The notes under the pieces are model-generated. The model saw only the letters and a program-made list of their open reading frames with translations, searched no databases and was not told where the DNA came from. A stretch of 50,481 nt of DNA from Anaerolineales bacterium (GTDB lineage: Bacteria > Chloroflexota > Anaerolineae > Anaerolineales > UBA6663): NCBI GenBank assembly GCA_016789175.1, contig JAEURK010000119.1, forward strand, positions 1-50,481, written 5' to 3'. The stretch's first letter is position 1; the number at the start of each line of letters is the position of its first letter. The position numbers and the translations under genes are program-made. Of the stretch, positions 24,815 through 32,676 are shown piece after piece.

Positions 24815-25888
24815 CTAAGCTCTACGTTCCGCGGCCGTCGGCAACCAGAAGGAAAACACCGTCCCCTGTCCCGGGGTCGAGGCCACGGTGATCTCGCCGC
24901 CGTGGGCCGTGAGGATCTGCTGGACGATGGTCAGGCCGAGGCCGGAGCCCTCGACCGGGCGGCCGCGCATCCGGCGTGCTCGAAACAATTTGTCGAAGAT
25001 GTAGGGCAGGTCGTCAGCCGGGATGCCTTCGCCCGTGTCGGCGATCGTGCACACGACCCGCCCGTCCTCGGCGCGCGCGCCAACAGAGATCGAGCCACCG
25101 GCCGGCGTGTACTTGAGGGCGTTATCGAGCAGGTTCAACACGGCCTGTTTGAGGCGCGCGCGGTCGGCGCTCAAGCGCGGAAGGCCCGGCGTGAGGTTGA
25201 GACTGAGCGCCAGGCCGCGGGTCTCGGCCAGATCGGCGACCTGCAGCACCGCGTCCTCGAGCAGGGCCGCCAGGCTGAGCGGGCCGCGCTCGAGCTGAAA
25301 CGACGGCGTCTCGAGCCGGGCCAGCGTGAGCAGGTTGTCGACCAACTGGGTCAGGCGCTTGCCCTCGTCGCTGATGATGCGCACTGAGGCCTGCCACCCG
25401 GCCCGATCGTCCGGATCCTGCCCCAGCTTGGCGGCGTGGCCCTGGATCACGGTCAGCGGCGTCTTCAATTCATGGCTGACGTTCTGAATGAAGTTGCGAT
25501 AGAAGGCCTGCTGACGACCCGCGGCCGAGAGATCCTCGAGCAAAACCAGCGTCGTCACCCGGTCGAGCCGCAACGCACGCACCTGATAGGCCTGGCCCTC
25601 GACCGCCGGGATCGTGCGAACCACGTTTTGACCGGTGCGGAGCGAATCGGCGACGATTATCGCCAGTTCAGCGTTGTCGCGCCAGGCTTCGGCGTGCAGG
25701 TTCGTGACGGTCACCTGCGCGTCGGCGTAAACCAGCGCCGGGTAGGGCAGGCCGTCCAACAAGGCCCGGCGCTCGGCGTTCGGGCGGCGGCTCGCCCAGA
25801 TCCAGGCCAGGCCGGCGCCGACGCCGATCAGGATCAGGGCGACGACGATGAACTCAGGGATCCCGAAATAGATAATTTGATCGAACAT
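24815..25888 (-). CDS. membrane sensor histidine kinase (PhoR-like)
   Basis: 357-residue kinase: one membrane segment near the N-terminus (about 10-30), a PAS-like region, the HisKA motif FIQNVSHELKTPLTVIQGH with phospho-acceptor His139, then the ATPase N-box VLNLLDNALKYTP and G-boxes DTGEGIP and GSGLGLTIV. The absence of a large extracytoplasmic sensor resembles short PhoR forms. The ATG at 25888 is 25 nt after the response regulator stop; the frame's extension to 25951 lies inside that gene. The pair should form one two-component system; the signal is unknown. Confidence 0.9.
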   Translation of the reverse strand: MFDQIIYFGIPEFIVVALILIGVGAGLAWIWASRRPNAERRALLDGLPYPALVYADAQVTVTNLHAEAWRDNAELAIIVADSLRTGQNVVRTIPAVEGQAYQVRALRLDRVTTLVLLEDLSAAGRQQAFYRNFIQNVSHELKTPLTVIQGHAAKLGQDPDDRAGWQASVRIISDEGKRLTQLVDNLLTLARLETPSFQLERGPLSLAALLEDAVLQVADLAETRGLALSLNLTPGLPRLSADRARLKQAVLNLLDNALKYTPAGGSISVGARAEDGRVVCTIADTGEGIPADDLPYIFDKLFRARRMRGRPVEGSGLGLTIVQQILTAHGGEITVASTPGQGTVFSFWLPTAAERRA

Positions 25889-25913
25889 GGTTCGCAGCGG
25901 ACCGTGGGCGCCG

Positions 25914-26597
25914 TCACTCCCCCTCAAATTTGTACCCGACCCCGCGCACATTGACGATGTACTGCGGATCGCGCGGGTCGGGCTCGAGCTTCTGGCGCAA
26001 GGCCCAGATATGCTTCTCGAGCGTCTTGGTCTCGATGTCGCTGTCGCCCGGGATCTCGAAGACGGCTTCGAGCAGCGCCATGCGCCCGATCGGCCGGCCG
26101 GCGTTGTTGACCAGGTAGGCGAGCAGATCGAACTCGCGCGGCGTCAGATCGATTGTGCCCCAGGCCTCGCCGCGCCGGACGGCGACCGTGCGGCGCGCGG
26201 TATCGATCCGCAGGTAACCACCGACCTCCTGTTGCGGGCGCGGCAGACGGGCCTTGACGCGCGCGATCAGCTCCCGGATGTCGAAGGGCTTGGCGACGTA
26301 GTCGCTGGCGCCCAGGCTGAAGCCCAGCTCGAGATCGCTGACGCTGTCGCGCACGGTCAGAAAGATGATCGGCACCGCATCGCCGGTCTCGCGGATCTTG
26401 CGACACACGGCCAGACCGTTGGGCTCGGGCATCTCGATGTCGAGCACGATCAGGGCCGGATGCTCGCTCTCCCAGCGATAGAGGGCTTCGGCACCGTCGC
26501 CGGCCACCAAAACGGTGTAGCCTTCGCGCTCGAGCGCGGGCTGCACAAAGGCCGTGATATTCGGGTTGTCGTCGGCGATCAGGATCTTATGGGCCAT
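25914..26597 (-). CDS. OmpR/PhoB-family response regulator
   Basis: 228 residues. The receiver domain has acidic pocket Asp9/Asp10, phospho-acceptor Asp53 (IVLDIEMPEPNG) and the KPF Lys. The C-terminal winged helix contains IDLTPREFDLLAYLVNNAG and ends YIVNVRGVGYKFEGE. The ATG at 26597 has GGAGG at 5-nt spacing; the open frame upstream to 26882 overlaps the preceding gene and is not used. It is the first gene of the two-component operon, behind the -10 element at 26622-26627. Confidence 0.94.
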   Translation of the reverse strand: MAHKILIADDNPNITAFVQPALEREGYTVLVAGDGAEALYRWESEHPALIVLDIEMPEPNGLAVCRKIRETGDAVPIIFLTVRDSVSDLELGFSLGASDYVAKPFDIRELIARVKARLPRPQQEVGGYLRIDTARRTVAVRRGEAWGTIDLTPREFDLLAYLVNNAGRPIGRMALLEAVFEIPGDSDIETKTLEKHIWALRQKLEPDPRDPQYIVNVRGVGYKFEGE

Positions 26598-26621
26598 GCC
26601 GGCCTCCCTCCACGCAGGTCG

Positions 26622-26627
26622 ATTATA
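26622..26627 (-). promoter_or_regulatory. -10 element of the two-component operon
   Basis: A perfect TATAAT on the minus strand 25 nt upstream of the response-regulator ATG, giving a short leader. No good -35 hexamer is visible at 16-18 nt, so it may need an activator, possibly the regulator itself. Confidence 0.55.
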
Positions 26628-26653
26628 GATGCGCTCACGACCGGGTCGCTCAG

Positions 26654-27619
26654 TTAGCGAAACGATTCGAGCAGTGTCGCAAAGGTCTCGCCCGGATGAC
26701 TGGTCAGCTGCGGGTAAGCCGCATCGCTGGAGTACGGGTAGATGCTCGGCAGCGCATAGGGGTCCGGGTCCCGCGCCAGCACGCCGCGCTCCTGGCGCGT
26801 ATAGCCGGCGACCGCGAAGTCGTAGCCCAGATCGCGCAAGATGTCGAGAGCGGCGGGCGCCACCGAGTCGAACGGATAGCACAACCCGTGCACGGTGTGA
26901 CCGGTCTTGGCCTCGATGATGGCGCGCGAGCGTTGCGCATCGAGCACGATCTGTTCGGGCGGCAGCGTGGCGTAGTCGAGATGCCAGAGGCTGTGGCTCT
27001 CGGGCGAGATCACACCTTCGTCGGCCCAGGCCTTGAGCGTTGGCCAGCAGGCGTTATGGCCATCGCAGTCGTCGCTCGTCCGGCTGGCCAGGATAAAGAA
27101 CAGACCGTGCTGTCCGCGCGCCCGCAAGGCCGGCACGATCACGTCCGTGTAGTCTTCGAAATGGCTCTGTGCGACATCGAAGCGCAGCACGACCGAGCGG
27201 GCCGGCACCGGCGCCTCACCCCGCAGATAAGCCGTGAACGCGTCGCCGGTCAGGGTGCGATAGCCGTTGGCCTCGAGCCAGTCGAGCTGCTCCAAAAACC
27301 AATCGGTGCGCATCGTCGTCAGCTCACCCATCGTGTAGGTGCTGTAGTGGTACTCGATCACGGGCACGCGTTCGGCGGTCGGCTCCGGGCTGGGCGAATG
27401 CTCGGGCGCCGCGCTCGGCGTTACCGTCGGGGCCGGGGTCGGGGTCACTTCGGCTGCGACCGGCTGGAACGAAAGCGGCGTGGCGGCCGGCGGTTGGGTG
27501 ACCCCCGGCGGCTGCGCGCCGGGCGCGGGCGAGGCGGGTGCTGTCCCGGTTTGGGCGCACCCGGCGAGCAAGCCGGACACCGCAAGAGTCAACAACCAGG
27601 TTGAGTGTCGGGTCGTCAT
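26654..27619 (-). CDS. NodB-like polysaccharide deacetylase-family lipoprotein, altered metal site
   Basis: 321 residues. The signal peptide ends in lipobox LLAGC (Cys21), followed by a Pro/Thr-rich linker to about residue 85. The NodB-like domain is visible from about 140. The HSxxH metal motif is present (HSLWH, 209-213), as is a CYPFDS stretch at the third motif. Motif 1, normally TFDDG, reads RFDVA (146-150), so the metal-ligand Asp is Val. It may be non-catalytic, or bind metal differently. Its stop is close to the promoter of the two-component pair, and its start is 6 nt after the stop of the next upstream gene. Confidence 0.72.
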   Translation of the reverse strand: MTTRHSTWLLTLAVSGLLAGCAQTGTAPASPAPGAQPPGVTQPPAATPLSFQPVAAEVTPTPAPTVTPSAAPEHSPSPEPTAERVPVIEYHYSTYTMGELTTMRTDWFLEQLDWLEANGYRTLTGDAFTAYLRGEAPVPARSVVLRFDVAQSHFEDYTDVIVPALRARGQHGLFFILASRTSDDCDGHNACWPTLKAWADEGVISPESHSLWHLDYATLPPEQIVLDAQRSRAIIEAKTGHTVHGLCYPFDSVAPAALDILRDLGYDFAVAGYTRQERGVLARDPDPYALPSIYPYSSDAAYPQLTSHPGETFATLLESFR

Positions 27620-27625
27620 GTCGGG

Positions 27626-28138
27626 TCAGTGCTGTTCCGCCCAGAAGGCTGCAGAAGTCAGGCCAGGGTCATCGACCTGGGCGCCGTCACTCAGACGAAA
27701 GACGCGCAGCCGGGAATCCGGCCCGGCCAATGCGACCAGGCCGAGGTCAGGCTTGAACAGCCATTGAGCGACGTCAACCATCGCACCCGACGTGGACCAG
27801 CGCGCTCGATCGGCCGCCGGCTCGATGGCGTGCAAGCCGCCTTCGGCATCGAGGACCAGCAGGAGCCTCAGATCGGGGGACCAGACCAGCGCCCTTACCC
27901 GCGGCATCGGCCAGAAGGACGTGGCGGACATGGTCTGCGGGTCGGCCAACAGAACGCCGGTCGTCAACGCGAACGCCAGACGCGGCGCGCCCGCGGCCAG
28001 GGCGGCATCGACCAGCCGGCCGCGCCCGAGAGCAGGGCTCGACGAAGGTTCACACAACGTCAGCGGATGCGGCCCGAGGGCCCCGGCGATGAGCACAGCA
28101 AGAAACAGTAATGTGCTAAGCCATTGTTTTGCAAACAT
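27626..28138 (-). CDS. secreted protein with WD40-like repeats, unknown function
   Basis: 170 residues from the ATG at 28138, which begins a signal peptide (WLSTLLFLAVLIAGALG). The mature part carries three weak propeller-like repeats (around ALVWSPDLRLLLVLDAEGGLHAIEP and QWLFKPDLGLVALAGPD). That is too few blades for a propeller by itself, so it may be a remnant, associate with another protein, or be misread by me. It forms an operon with the downstream deacetylase-like gene (6-nt gap). No known family recognised. Confidence 0.6.
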   Translation of the reverse strand: MFAKQWLSTLLFLAVLIAGALGPHPLTLCEPSSSPALGRGRLVDAALAAGAPRLAFALTTGVLLADPQTMSATSFWPMPRVRALVWSPDLRLLLVLDAEGGLHAIEPAADRARWSTSGAMVDVAQWLFKPDLGLVALAGPDSRLRVFRLSDGAQVDDPGLTSAAFWAEQH

Positions 28139-28272
28139 CGCGCCTCGACTCGGATCGTCGTCCGGCGCAGGCAAGGCCGGATCACGATCAGTGTCGAGGA
28201 TGGCGGTTACGGACAGATCCCGGCTCGGTCACCGTCCGGTTACCGTCAGCGGCCGGAAGCCGCCAAAATGGC

Positions 28273-28297
28273 GCCGGGGCCTTGTGAAGGCCCCGGC
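28273..28297 (-). terminator. hairpin after the RNase P RNA gene
   Basis: A GC-rich perfect stem (arms about 28273-28282 and 28288-28297, small loop) begins 7 nt past the 3' end of the RNase P RNA and is followed by TTTT a few bases later on the minus strand. It is a probable intrinsic terminator. Confidence 0.65.
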
Positions 28298-28303
28298 ACG
28301 GCA

Positions 28304-28668
28304 GATCCAAGTCGACCCGTAAGCCGCGTTCTGTTTTAGGCGATCATCTCTCTGGGCCGGCCATTGCTGGACGACTCTAGCAGCCTACCCGGGGCTCAAA
28401 CGCTGCGAGCCGCAGCTCACCCCTGCTTGGCCTTGCTCCCGACGGGGGATACCTGGCCGCCCGCATTGCTGCGGACGCCGGTGAGCTCTTACCTCACCGT
28501 TTCACCCTTGCCGGGGCAAGCCCCGGCGATACGCATCTCTGTGGCCCTGTTCCTGCGGGTCACCCCGCACCGGGCGTTACCCGGCGTCGTGCTCTTCGGA
28601 GCGCGGACTTTCCTCGAGCGCGGAGCGGCTCGCGCCGCTGCGCCCGCGATCACCCGGCCAACTTGGAC
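28304..28668 (-). ncRNA. rnpB: RNase P RNA, bacterial class A
   Basis: Catalytic RNA that matures tRNA 5' ends. Universally conserved elements are readable on the minus strand: GAGGAAAGTCCGCGCTCC near the 5' end, the GGGTGAAACGGTGAGGTAAGAG-type region split over helix P10-P12, and the 3' block ACAGAACGCGGCTTAC. The 5' TCCAAGT pairs with the 3' ACTTGGA to close P1, which fixes the ends at about 28668 and 28304. The length of about 365 nt is normal for type A. Confidence 0.96.
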
Positions 28669-28673
28669 TCTTC

Positions 28674-28679
28674 ATTATA
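28674..28679 (-). promoter_or_regulatory. -10 element of rnpB
   Basis: Perfect TATAAT on the minus strand, placed so that initiation 6-7 nt downstream coincides with the 5' end of P1 at about 28668. No recognisable -35 hexamer is at the usual distance. Confidence 0.7.
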
Positions 28680-28751
28680 AAAGATTCTTCTGAGCGCGGG
28701 AGGTGGCGAACCCAGGGGCGTGCCTGGGCGAGTTGTCCAGCCCAGATTCTG

Positions 28752-28844
28752 GCCGCGGATTGCGCGGATTACCCGGAAAGAAGCGGGACCGTTGCCGGTA
28801 GGGCACCCGTTGTTCAAATCCGCGCAATCGGCGAAATCCGCGGC
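28752..28844. repeat. inverted ATCCGCG-type repeat upstream of rnpB
   Basis: The left arm (28752-28770, GCCGCGGATTGCGCGGATT) is complementary to two blocks on the right, AATCCGCGCAAT (28817-28828) and AAATCCGCGGC (28834-28844). Such reiterated ATCCGCG words look like a mobile or expanding intergenic repeat. No gene is evident in 28690-28900. Confidence 0.5.
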
Positions 28845-28900
28845 AAAAAAGGTCTCTGACAACGCGTGCCTGATCACACCCAGGGTGAACGCGCACGCCG

Positions 28901-29239
28901 TCAGGTGAGTGCGGTGACGGCCTCGTCGACGGTCTCGAAGATCGGCAGGATCGTATCCAACAGGGTCAGGCGCAGGGCGGTGCGCGCCTGTGAGCGCGGC
29001 GCCGCAAGGTTGAGCCCGCCGCCGACCTGGCGCAGGGCCTTCAAGCCCGCGACCAAAGCGGAGAGACCGGACGAATCCAGAAAACTCACAGCGCTCATGT
29101 CGAGCGTCACCCGGGTGACGCTCCGGCCGGCCAGATCGACCAATTGCTGGCGCAGCAGATGGCAGGTCTCGGCATCGACGCGCCCGGCGACTCGCACGAC
29201 CACTTGCTGAGCCGTCCTTGGCTCGGTCACAATTTCCAT
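28901..29239 (-). CDS. STAS-domain anti-sigma factor antagonist
   Basis: 112-residue single-domain protein of the SpoIIAA/RsbV type. The motif LDMSAVSFLDSSGLSALVAGL contains the conserved Ser that an RsbW-like kinase phosphorylates. It lies 20 nt after the multidomain phosphatase gene, which carries both a phosphatase and an RsbW-like domain. Known logic: the dephosphorylated form binds the anti-sigma factor and frees the sigma factor; the partner sigma gene is not in the window. Last gene of the operon before the rnpB region. Confidence 0.9.
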   Translation of the reverse strand: MEIVTEPRTAQQVVVRVAGRVDAETCHLLRQQLVDLAGRSVTRVTLDMSAVSFLDSSGLSALVAGLKALRQVGGGLNLAAPRSQARTALRLTLLDTILPIFETVDEAVTALT

Positions 29240-29259
29240 GATGCCTGCCCCTCACCTTT

Positions 29260-31200
29260 TCACTGCGGGTTGTTCGATCGTTTCGCGGCCGCGCCCGGCA
29301 TGCGGCGCTCCAGGCGCCAGACATTACGGCCGGATGTCAGCCGTTCGTAGTGCAGCACGTCCATGACGGTGCGGATCACAGCCAGGCCATACCCGCCTTC
29401 CCGGGCGTGATCGAGCGGATTGCTCACCGCCACCGCGCGCGTCAACATCAGTGTATCGAACACGGCCTCGCCCCGATCGACTGTCTCGATGAGGACGTGG
29501 TCGTTGGCGACCGTGAGCAGCCCGTAGATCAGACCCTGGGCGGCTTCGCCATAGGCATGTCGGATGATGTTGGTCACGTGCTCGACTAAAGCCAGCGACG
29601 TCTCATGCAGCCAAACTTCGTGCTCGGCACGGTCGGCCAGGGGTTCCAGCAGATCGAGCAGCAGGGTCTGGATGCGCTCGACCTCGCTGTAGTGAGTTGG
29701 GATGACGAAAGGTCGATGCGAGGGCGCTTCGGACGGTAGCGGCCTGGGCTCGCGGCGGACCACCAGGATGGCCATGTCATCGCGCATGGCCTCCTCGCGC
29801 CGATGGGCATCGACCGCCTGCAACAGGGTCTGCAGGATGACATCGGCCGGCGCAGCGTGCGCGGCTAGCAGTGCGTCCTCCAGTCCCTGCCAGCCGAACA
29901 AACGGCCGTCGGGATCCTCAGCCTCGGTGATCCCATCACTGTACAGGATCAAGACATCACCGGGCATGAAGTCCAGAGCCTGCTCGGTGAGGGCGGATTC
30001 GGGCGCCAGGCCGAGCGGAAGGTTGGTGCTGCCGATCTCGGCTGACATTTGCGCGCGGCTCTGCCAGTATAGGGCCGGCGTATGTCCGGCGCTGGCCAGC
30101 GAAAGCCGCCCGGTGACCGGGTCCAGCGTGACCAGCGTGGCCGTCGCAAACGTCGACAGGCGCTCGAGGTCGGTTTTGAGGGCCTGATTGGCACGAGCCA
30201 GTGCGCGGCCGGCCGAGGGCAAGGCCAGCACCTGGCCGCGCAACTCCGCGCGCACCAGAGAATTGAGCAGCGCCGCGGGCATGCCCTTGCCAGCGACGTC
30301 GCCCATCATGATCGCGTACTGGCCGTCGGCACAGGCAACCACGTCGTAGAAGTCGCCGCCGACCTGGGCCGCCGGGACGACCAGGCCCGCGATCTCACAG
30401 CCGGCCGGCTGCAGCAGTTGCCGCGGCAGCAGGCTGGCCTGGATCTGGGCCGCGATCTCGAGTTCCTGTTGCAGGCGCGAACTCGCCGACAAACGGCGTT
30501 GCAGCGCGATAGCGTCGATCAGGGCCCCAACCTGCCCTGCCAGGTTCTCGATCAACTGGCGCTCACGCGCAAGGAAAGCCCCGGACACCGGCCCGGCCAG
30601 GCCGAAGGCGATCTCGCCCCCGGTGTCGAGCGGGACCCGCACCGCCAGCACCGGCGGCACATGGTCGTTGCGCAACACCACACCGTCGCTCAGGGCCAGA
30701 AGCTCAAGCCAGCCCAGCAACGTCGTCTCAATCAACGGGCGCGCGGTGTGGCGCACATACTCGGCGCCGGACCGCACCACCACGAAGGCGTTGTCGCAGC
30801 GAAAGGTCACCTGCATCAGCGCGCCCAACCGCTCGGCGACAACCGAGATCGTGCTGTTGAGCGTTCCGATCTTCAGTGCTTCATATAGAAAGGCAATCTG
30901 GTTCCAGGCGGTCAGCACCTCGTCGGCCAGCCCAGAGGCCACTCGTCGTTCGCCGAAAGCCGCGGCGATCAACTTCAACGTCGCCTGCTCCTGAACCGAG
31001 AGGTCGGTTGAGGCGCCGATGCCGTCGATGGCTAACCAGCCGAGAGGATCGGCATCGTAAACCAGCGGGATCGCGGCCGGATCGGCGGGCGACCCGGCTT
31101 CCAGCCCCGTCCAGCGGGCGGGGCGTCCGGTCAAATGCGCGAACCAGCGCGCCGGATCGGCGTCCGGCCCGAGGCGCGCGGAGTCAAGCGGCGTGCTCAT
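29260..31200 (-). CDS. GAF-SpoIIE phosphatase-RsbW-like kinase fusion protein
   Basis: 646 residues from the ATG at 31200. A GAF-like sensor occupies roughly residues 45-230. The coiled-coil linker LQQELEIAAQIQASLLPRQL leads into the SpoIIE/PP2C phosphatase with VGGDFYDVV, MGDVAGKGMPAALL, SDGITEAEDPDGRLFG and RDDMAILVVRRE. The C-terminal HATPase_c_2 domain has N-box LALVEHVTNIIRHAYG, VDRGEAVFD and GGYGLAVIRTVMD, as in RsbW. Phosphatase and antagonist-binding or kinase activities are thus in one chain. The start overlaps the receiver gene by 17 nt. A likely function is control of the adjacent STAS protein. Confidence 0.9.
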   Translation of the reverse strand: MSTPLDSARLGPDADPARWFAHLTGRPARWTGLEAGSPADPAAIPLVYDADPLGWLAIDGIGASTDLSVQEQATLKLIAAAFGERRVASGLADEVLTAWNQIAFLYEALKIGTLNSTISVVAERLGALMQVTFRCDNAFVVVRSGAEYVRHTARPLIETTLLGWLELLALSDGVVLRNDHVPPVLAVRVPLDTGGEIAFGLAGPVSGAFLARERQLIENLAGQVGALIDAIALQRRLSASSRLQQELEIAAQIQASLLPRQLLQPAGCEIAGLVVPAAQVGGDFYDVVACADGQYAIMMGDVAGKGMPAALLNSLVRAELRGQVLALPSAGRALARANQALKTDLERLSTFATATLVTLDPVTGRLSLASAGHTPALYWQSRAQMSAEIGSTNLPLGLAPESALTEQALDFMPGDVLILYSDGITEAEDPDGRLFGWQGLEDALLAAHAAPADVILQTLLQAVDAHRREEAMRDDMAILVVRREPRPLPSEAPSHRPFVIPTHYSEVERIQTLLLDLLEPLADRAEHEVWLHETSLALVEHVTNIIRHAYGEAAQGLIYGLLTVANDHVLIETVDRGEAVFDTLMLTRAVAVSNPLDHAREGGYGLAVIRTVMDVLHYERLTSGRNVWRLERRMPGAAAKRSNNPQ

Positions 31201-31591
31201 CGCCACCCGAGAGCGCTCCACCCGCCAGCGCCGTCCGGACCGCGGCGATGAACTGGGCCTGAGCGAAAGGCTTGTAGAGACACGTCGTCGCGCCGAGTGC
31301 CAGGGCCAGGTCAACCTGGCTTTGCTGCCCGGCACCCGTGATCAAGATCACGGGGATGTCGGCCAAATCGGGCTCGGCTTTCAAGACATGCAGCAACTGC
31401 AGTCCGTTCAGTTGCGGCATCATGAGATCGGTGATGATCAACTCCGGACGGTCGGCGCGTGCGCGCTCGAGGATTCCGACCGCCGAACCGAGCAGGCTAA
31501 GTCGGTAGCCTTCGTGCCGGAGGATCAGTTCGATCAAGCGGCGGATCGAAGGATCGTCGTCGATCACCATGATATGACGTATCTGGCTCAT
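31184..31591 (-). CDS. single-domain response regulator receiver
   Basis: 135-residue CheY-like protein: acidic pocket Asp11/Asp12, phospho-acceptor Asp55 (IITDLMMPQLNG), Thr in VILITGAG and Lys in YKPF. No output domain. The ATG at 31591 overlaps the stop of the upstream lipid-synthase gene by 4 nt, and the 3' end overlaps the phosphatase gene. It probably feeds a kinase signal, encoded elsewhere, into the phosphatase module. Confidence 0.9.
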   Translation of the reverse strand: MSQIRHIMVIDDDPSIRRLIELILRHEGYRLSLLGSAVGILERARADRPELIITDLMMPQLNGLQLLHVLKAEPDLADIPVILITGAGQQSQVDLALALGATTCLYKPFAQAQFIAAVRTALAGGALSGGDEHAA

Positions 31592-32331
31592 GGATTCCTG
31601 CGTTGCGGACGAAAGTGGAGGTAGAACGACAATGCCGTGTAGTACACCGGATAGAGGAAGGATAGCGCCAGAAGCAGCCGATCCGGTTGCTCGAAGTCCC
31701 GCAACAGGGCCAGCAGGAGCAGACCCCAAACCACACCCAACGCCAGCGTGACGGGCCGCCAGAAGACGGTCTTCGTCGCATACACGTACTTGATGGGCAC
31801 AAAGACCAGGAACGCCAACGCCACCAGGATGAACGCGTTGAGCTCGAGCGGCAGATTGAACCAGTACAGATACAGCACCACGATGTTCCAGTAGTTGGGG
31901 AACCCGGTGAAGTAGCCGTCCTCCGTTTTGGCCCAGTCCTGACAGAATCCGAAGGCCGCAGCCAATAACACCACCCCGAGCGCCAGCACTCCGGGGCCGG
32001 CGACCAACCCGTACGCGTGGGCGAAGTACATGGGGATGAAGACGTACGTCAGGTAATCGGTGATGTCGTCGAGCTTGCGCCCGTCGAAGTTGGGCGTCCA
32101 GCGCGCCACGTCCCAGGCGCGTGCCAACGCGCCGTCAGTGGAGTCAATGAAGATCGCGATCGCCAGCCAGATGAACACATCCCCCGGGTGGCGGTTGGTG
32201 ATCGCGATCAGGGCGCTGAAGGCGGCGATGTTGCCGAGCGCCGTGTACAGATGGACCAGCCAGGCGCGACCCACAAGGAATCGGCTGGAAACGACCGGCT
32301 GATCGGGACGAGTGGGGTGTGGAGTTGTCAT
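31588..32331 (-). CDS. CDP-alcohol phosphatidyltransferase, phosphatidylcholine synthase-like
   Basis: 247-residue membrane enzyme with about eight hydrophobic segments. The catalytic motif is the Pcs-like variant DSTDGALAR then FDGRKLDDITD, with four metal-binding Asp. The following LTYVFIPMYF and the later FTGFPNYWNIVVLYLYWF resemble bacterial phosphatidylcholine synthase (CDP-diacylglycerol plus choline) more than PgsA or PssA. Choline specificity is inference. It is first in an operon with a receiver, a phosphatase and a STAS protein, and lies only about 16 nt from the predicted transcription start. Confidence 0.8.
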   Translation of the reverse strand: MTTPHPTRPDQPVVSSRFLVGRAWLVHLYTALGNIAAFSALIAITNRHPGDVFIWLAIAIFIDSTDGALARAWDVARWTPNFDGRKLDDITDYLTYVFIPMYFAHAYGLVAGPGVLALGVVLLAAAFGFCQDWAKTEDGYFTGFPNYWNIVVLYLYWFNLPLELNAFILVALAFLVFVPIKYVYATKTVFWRPVTLALGVVWGLLLLALLRDFEQPDRLLLALSFLYPVYYTALSFYLHFRPQRRNP

Positions 32332-32353
32332 AGCGACGCGTGCAGGCGGCGTC

Positions 32354-32382
32354 AGTATCTCAACTTACCGGGGCTACGTCAA
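32354..32382 (-). promoter_or_regulatory. promoter of the lipid synthase-signalling operon
   Basis: On the minus strand -35 TTGACG (32382-32377) and -10 GATACT (32359-32354) are separated by 17 nt. The predicted start near 32347 leaves a very short leader with no Shine-Dalgarno. The remainder of the 345-nt intergenic region 32332-32676 holds this promoter, the aceB promoter and one copy of a short repeat at 32590-32606; I see nothing else in it. Confidence 0.6.
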
Positions 32383-32589
32383 CTCGGTGCGGCGATCGTC
32401 GTGAGCGGACACAGCCATTCACAAATGTGAGTCTCGCCTGGTTTTGGCTGGATTGATGCGGGTCCGTGGAAGCACTTCGTTCCGACCAGAGTTATCGCAC
32501 CTTATCCGCGAGGGCCGGTTTCTTTGCCACGCATTGATACGCGTTCTGTGACTGCTCAGCCAGGCTTCTCCCACCAGGGCTGAACAGTG

Positions 32590-32606
32590 ATCGAAACCCT
32601 TCAGAC
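32590..32606 (+). repeat. ATCGARACCCTTCAGAC repeat, copy 1
   Basis: A 17-nt word upstream of malate synthase that recurs with one mismatch at 39112-39128, upstream of the PTS regulator; a shortened version (ACACCCTTCAGA) is at 45627-45638, upstream of EIIA. All three are intergenic or leader sequence. Confidence 0.4.
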
Positions 32607-32634
32607 CCGCACAGGCTGTGCACGTCGATCCACA

Positions 32635-32643
32635 TGCTATACT
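32635..32643 (+). promoter_or_regulatory. extended -10 promoter of aceB
   Basis: TG-n-TATACT (TG at 32635-32636, hexamer at 32638-32643) lies 33 nt before the aceB ATG. The -35 region is poor, as is usual for extended -10 promoters. Confidence 0.55.
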
Positions 32644-32676
32644 CGCGCCACAAAGCGCCCCCACCACAGAGGTCCC

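Noticed and set aside
28650..29324. 224-codon minus-strand frame covering the rnpB upstream region
   Set aside because: It overlaps the STAS gene in another frame and runs through repeats; composition is not protein-like.
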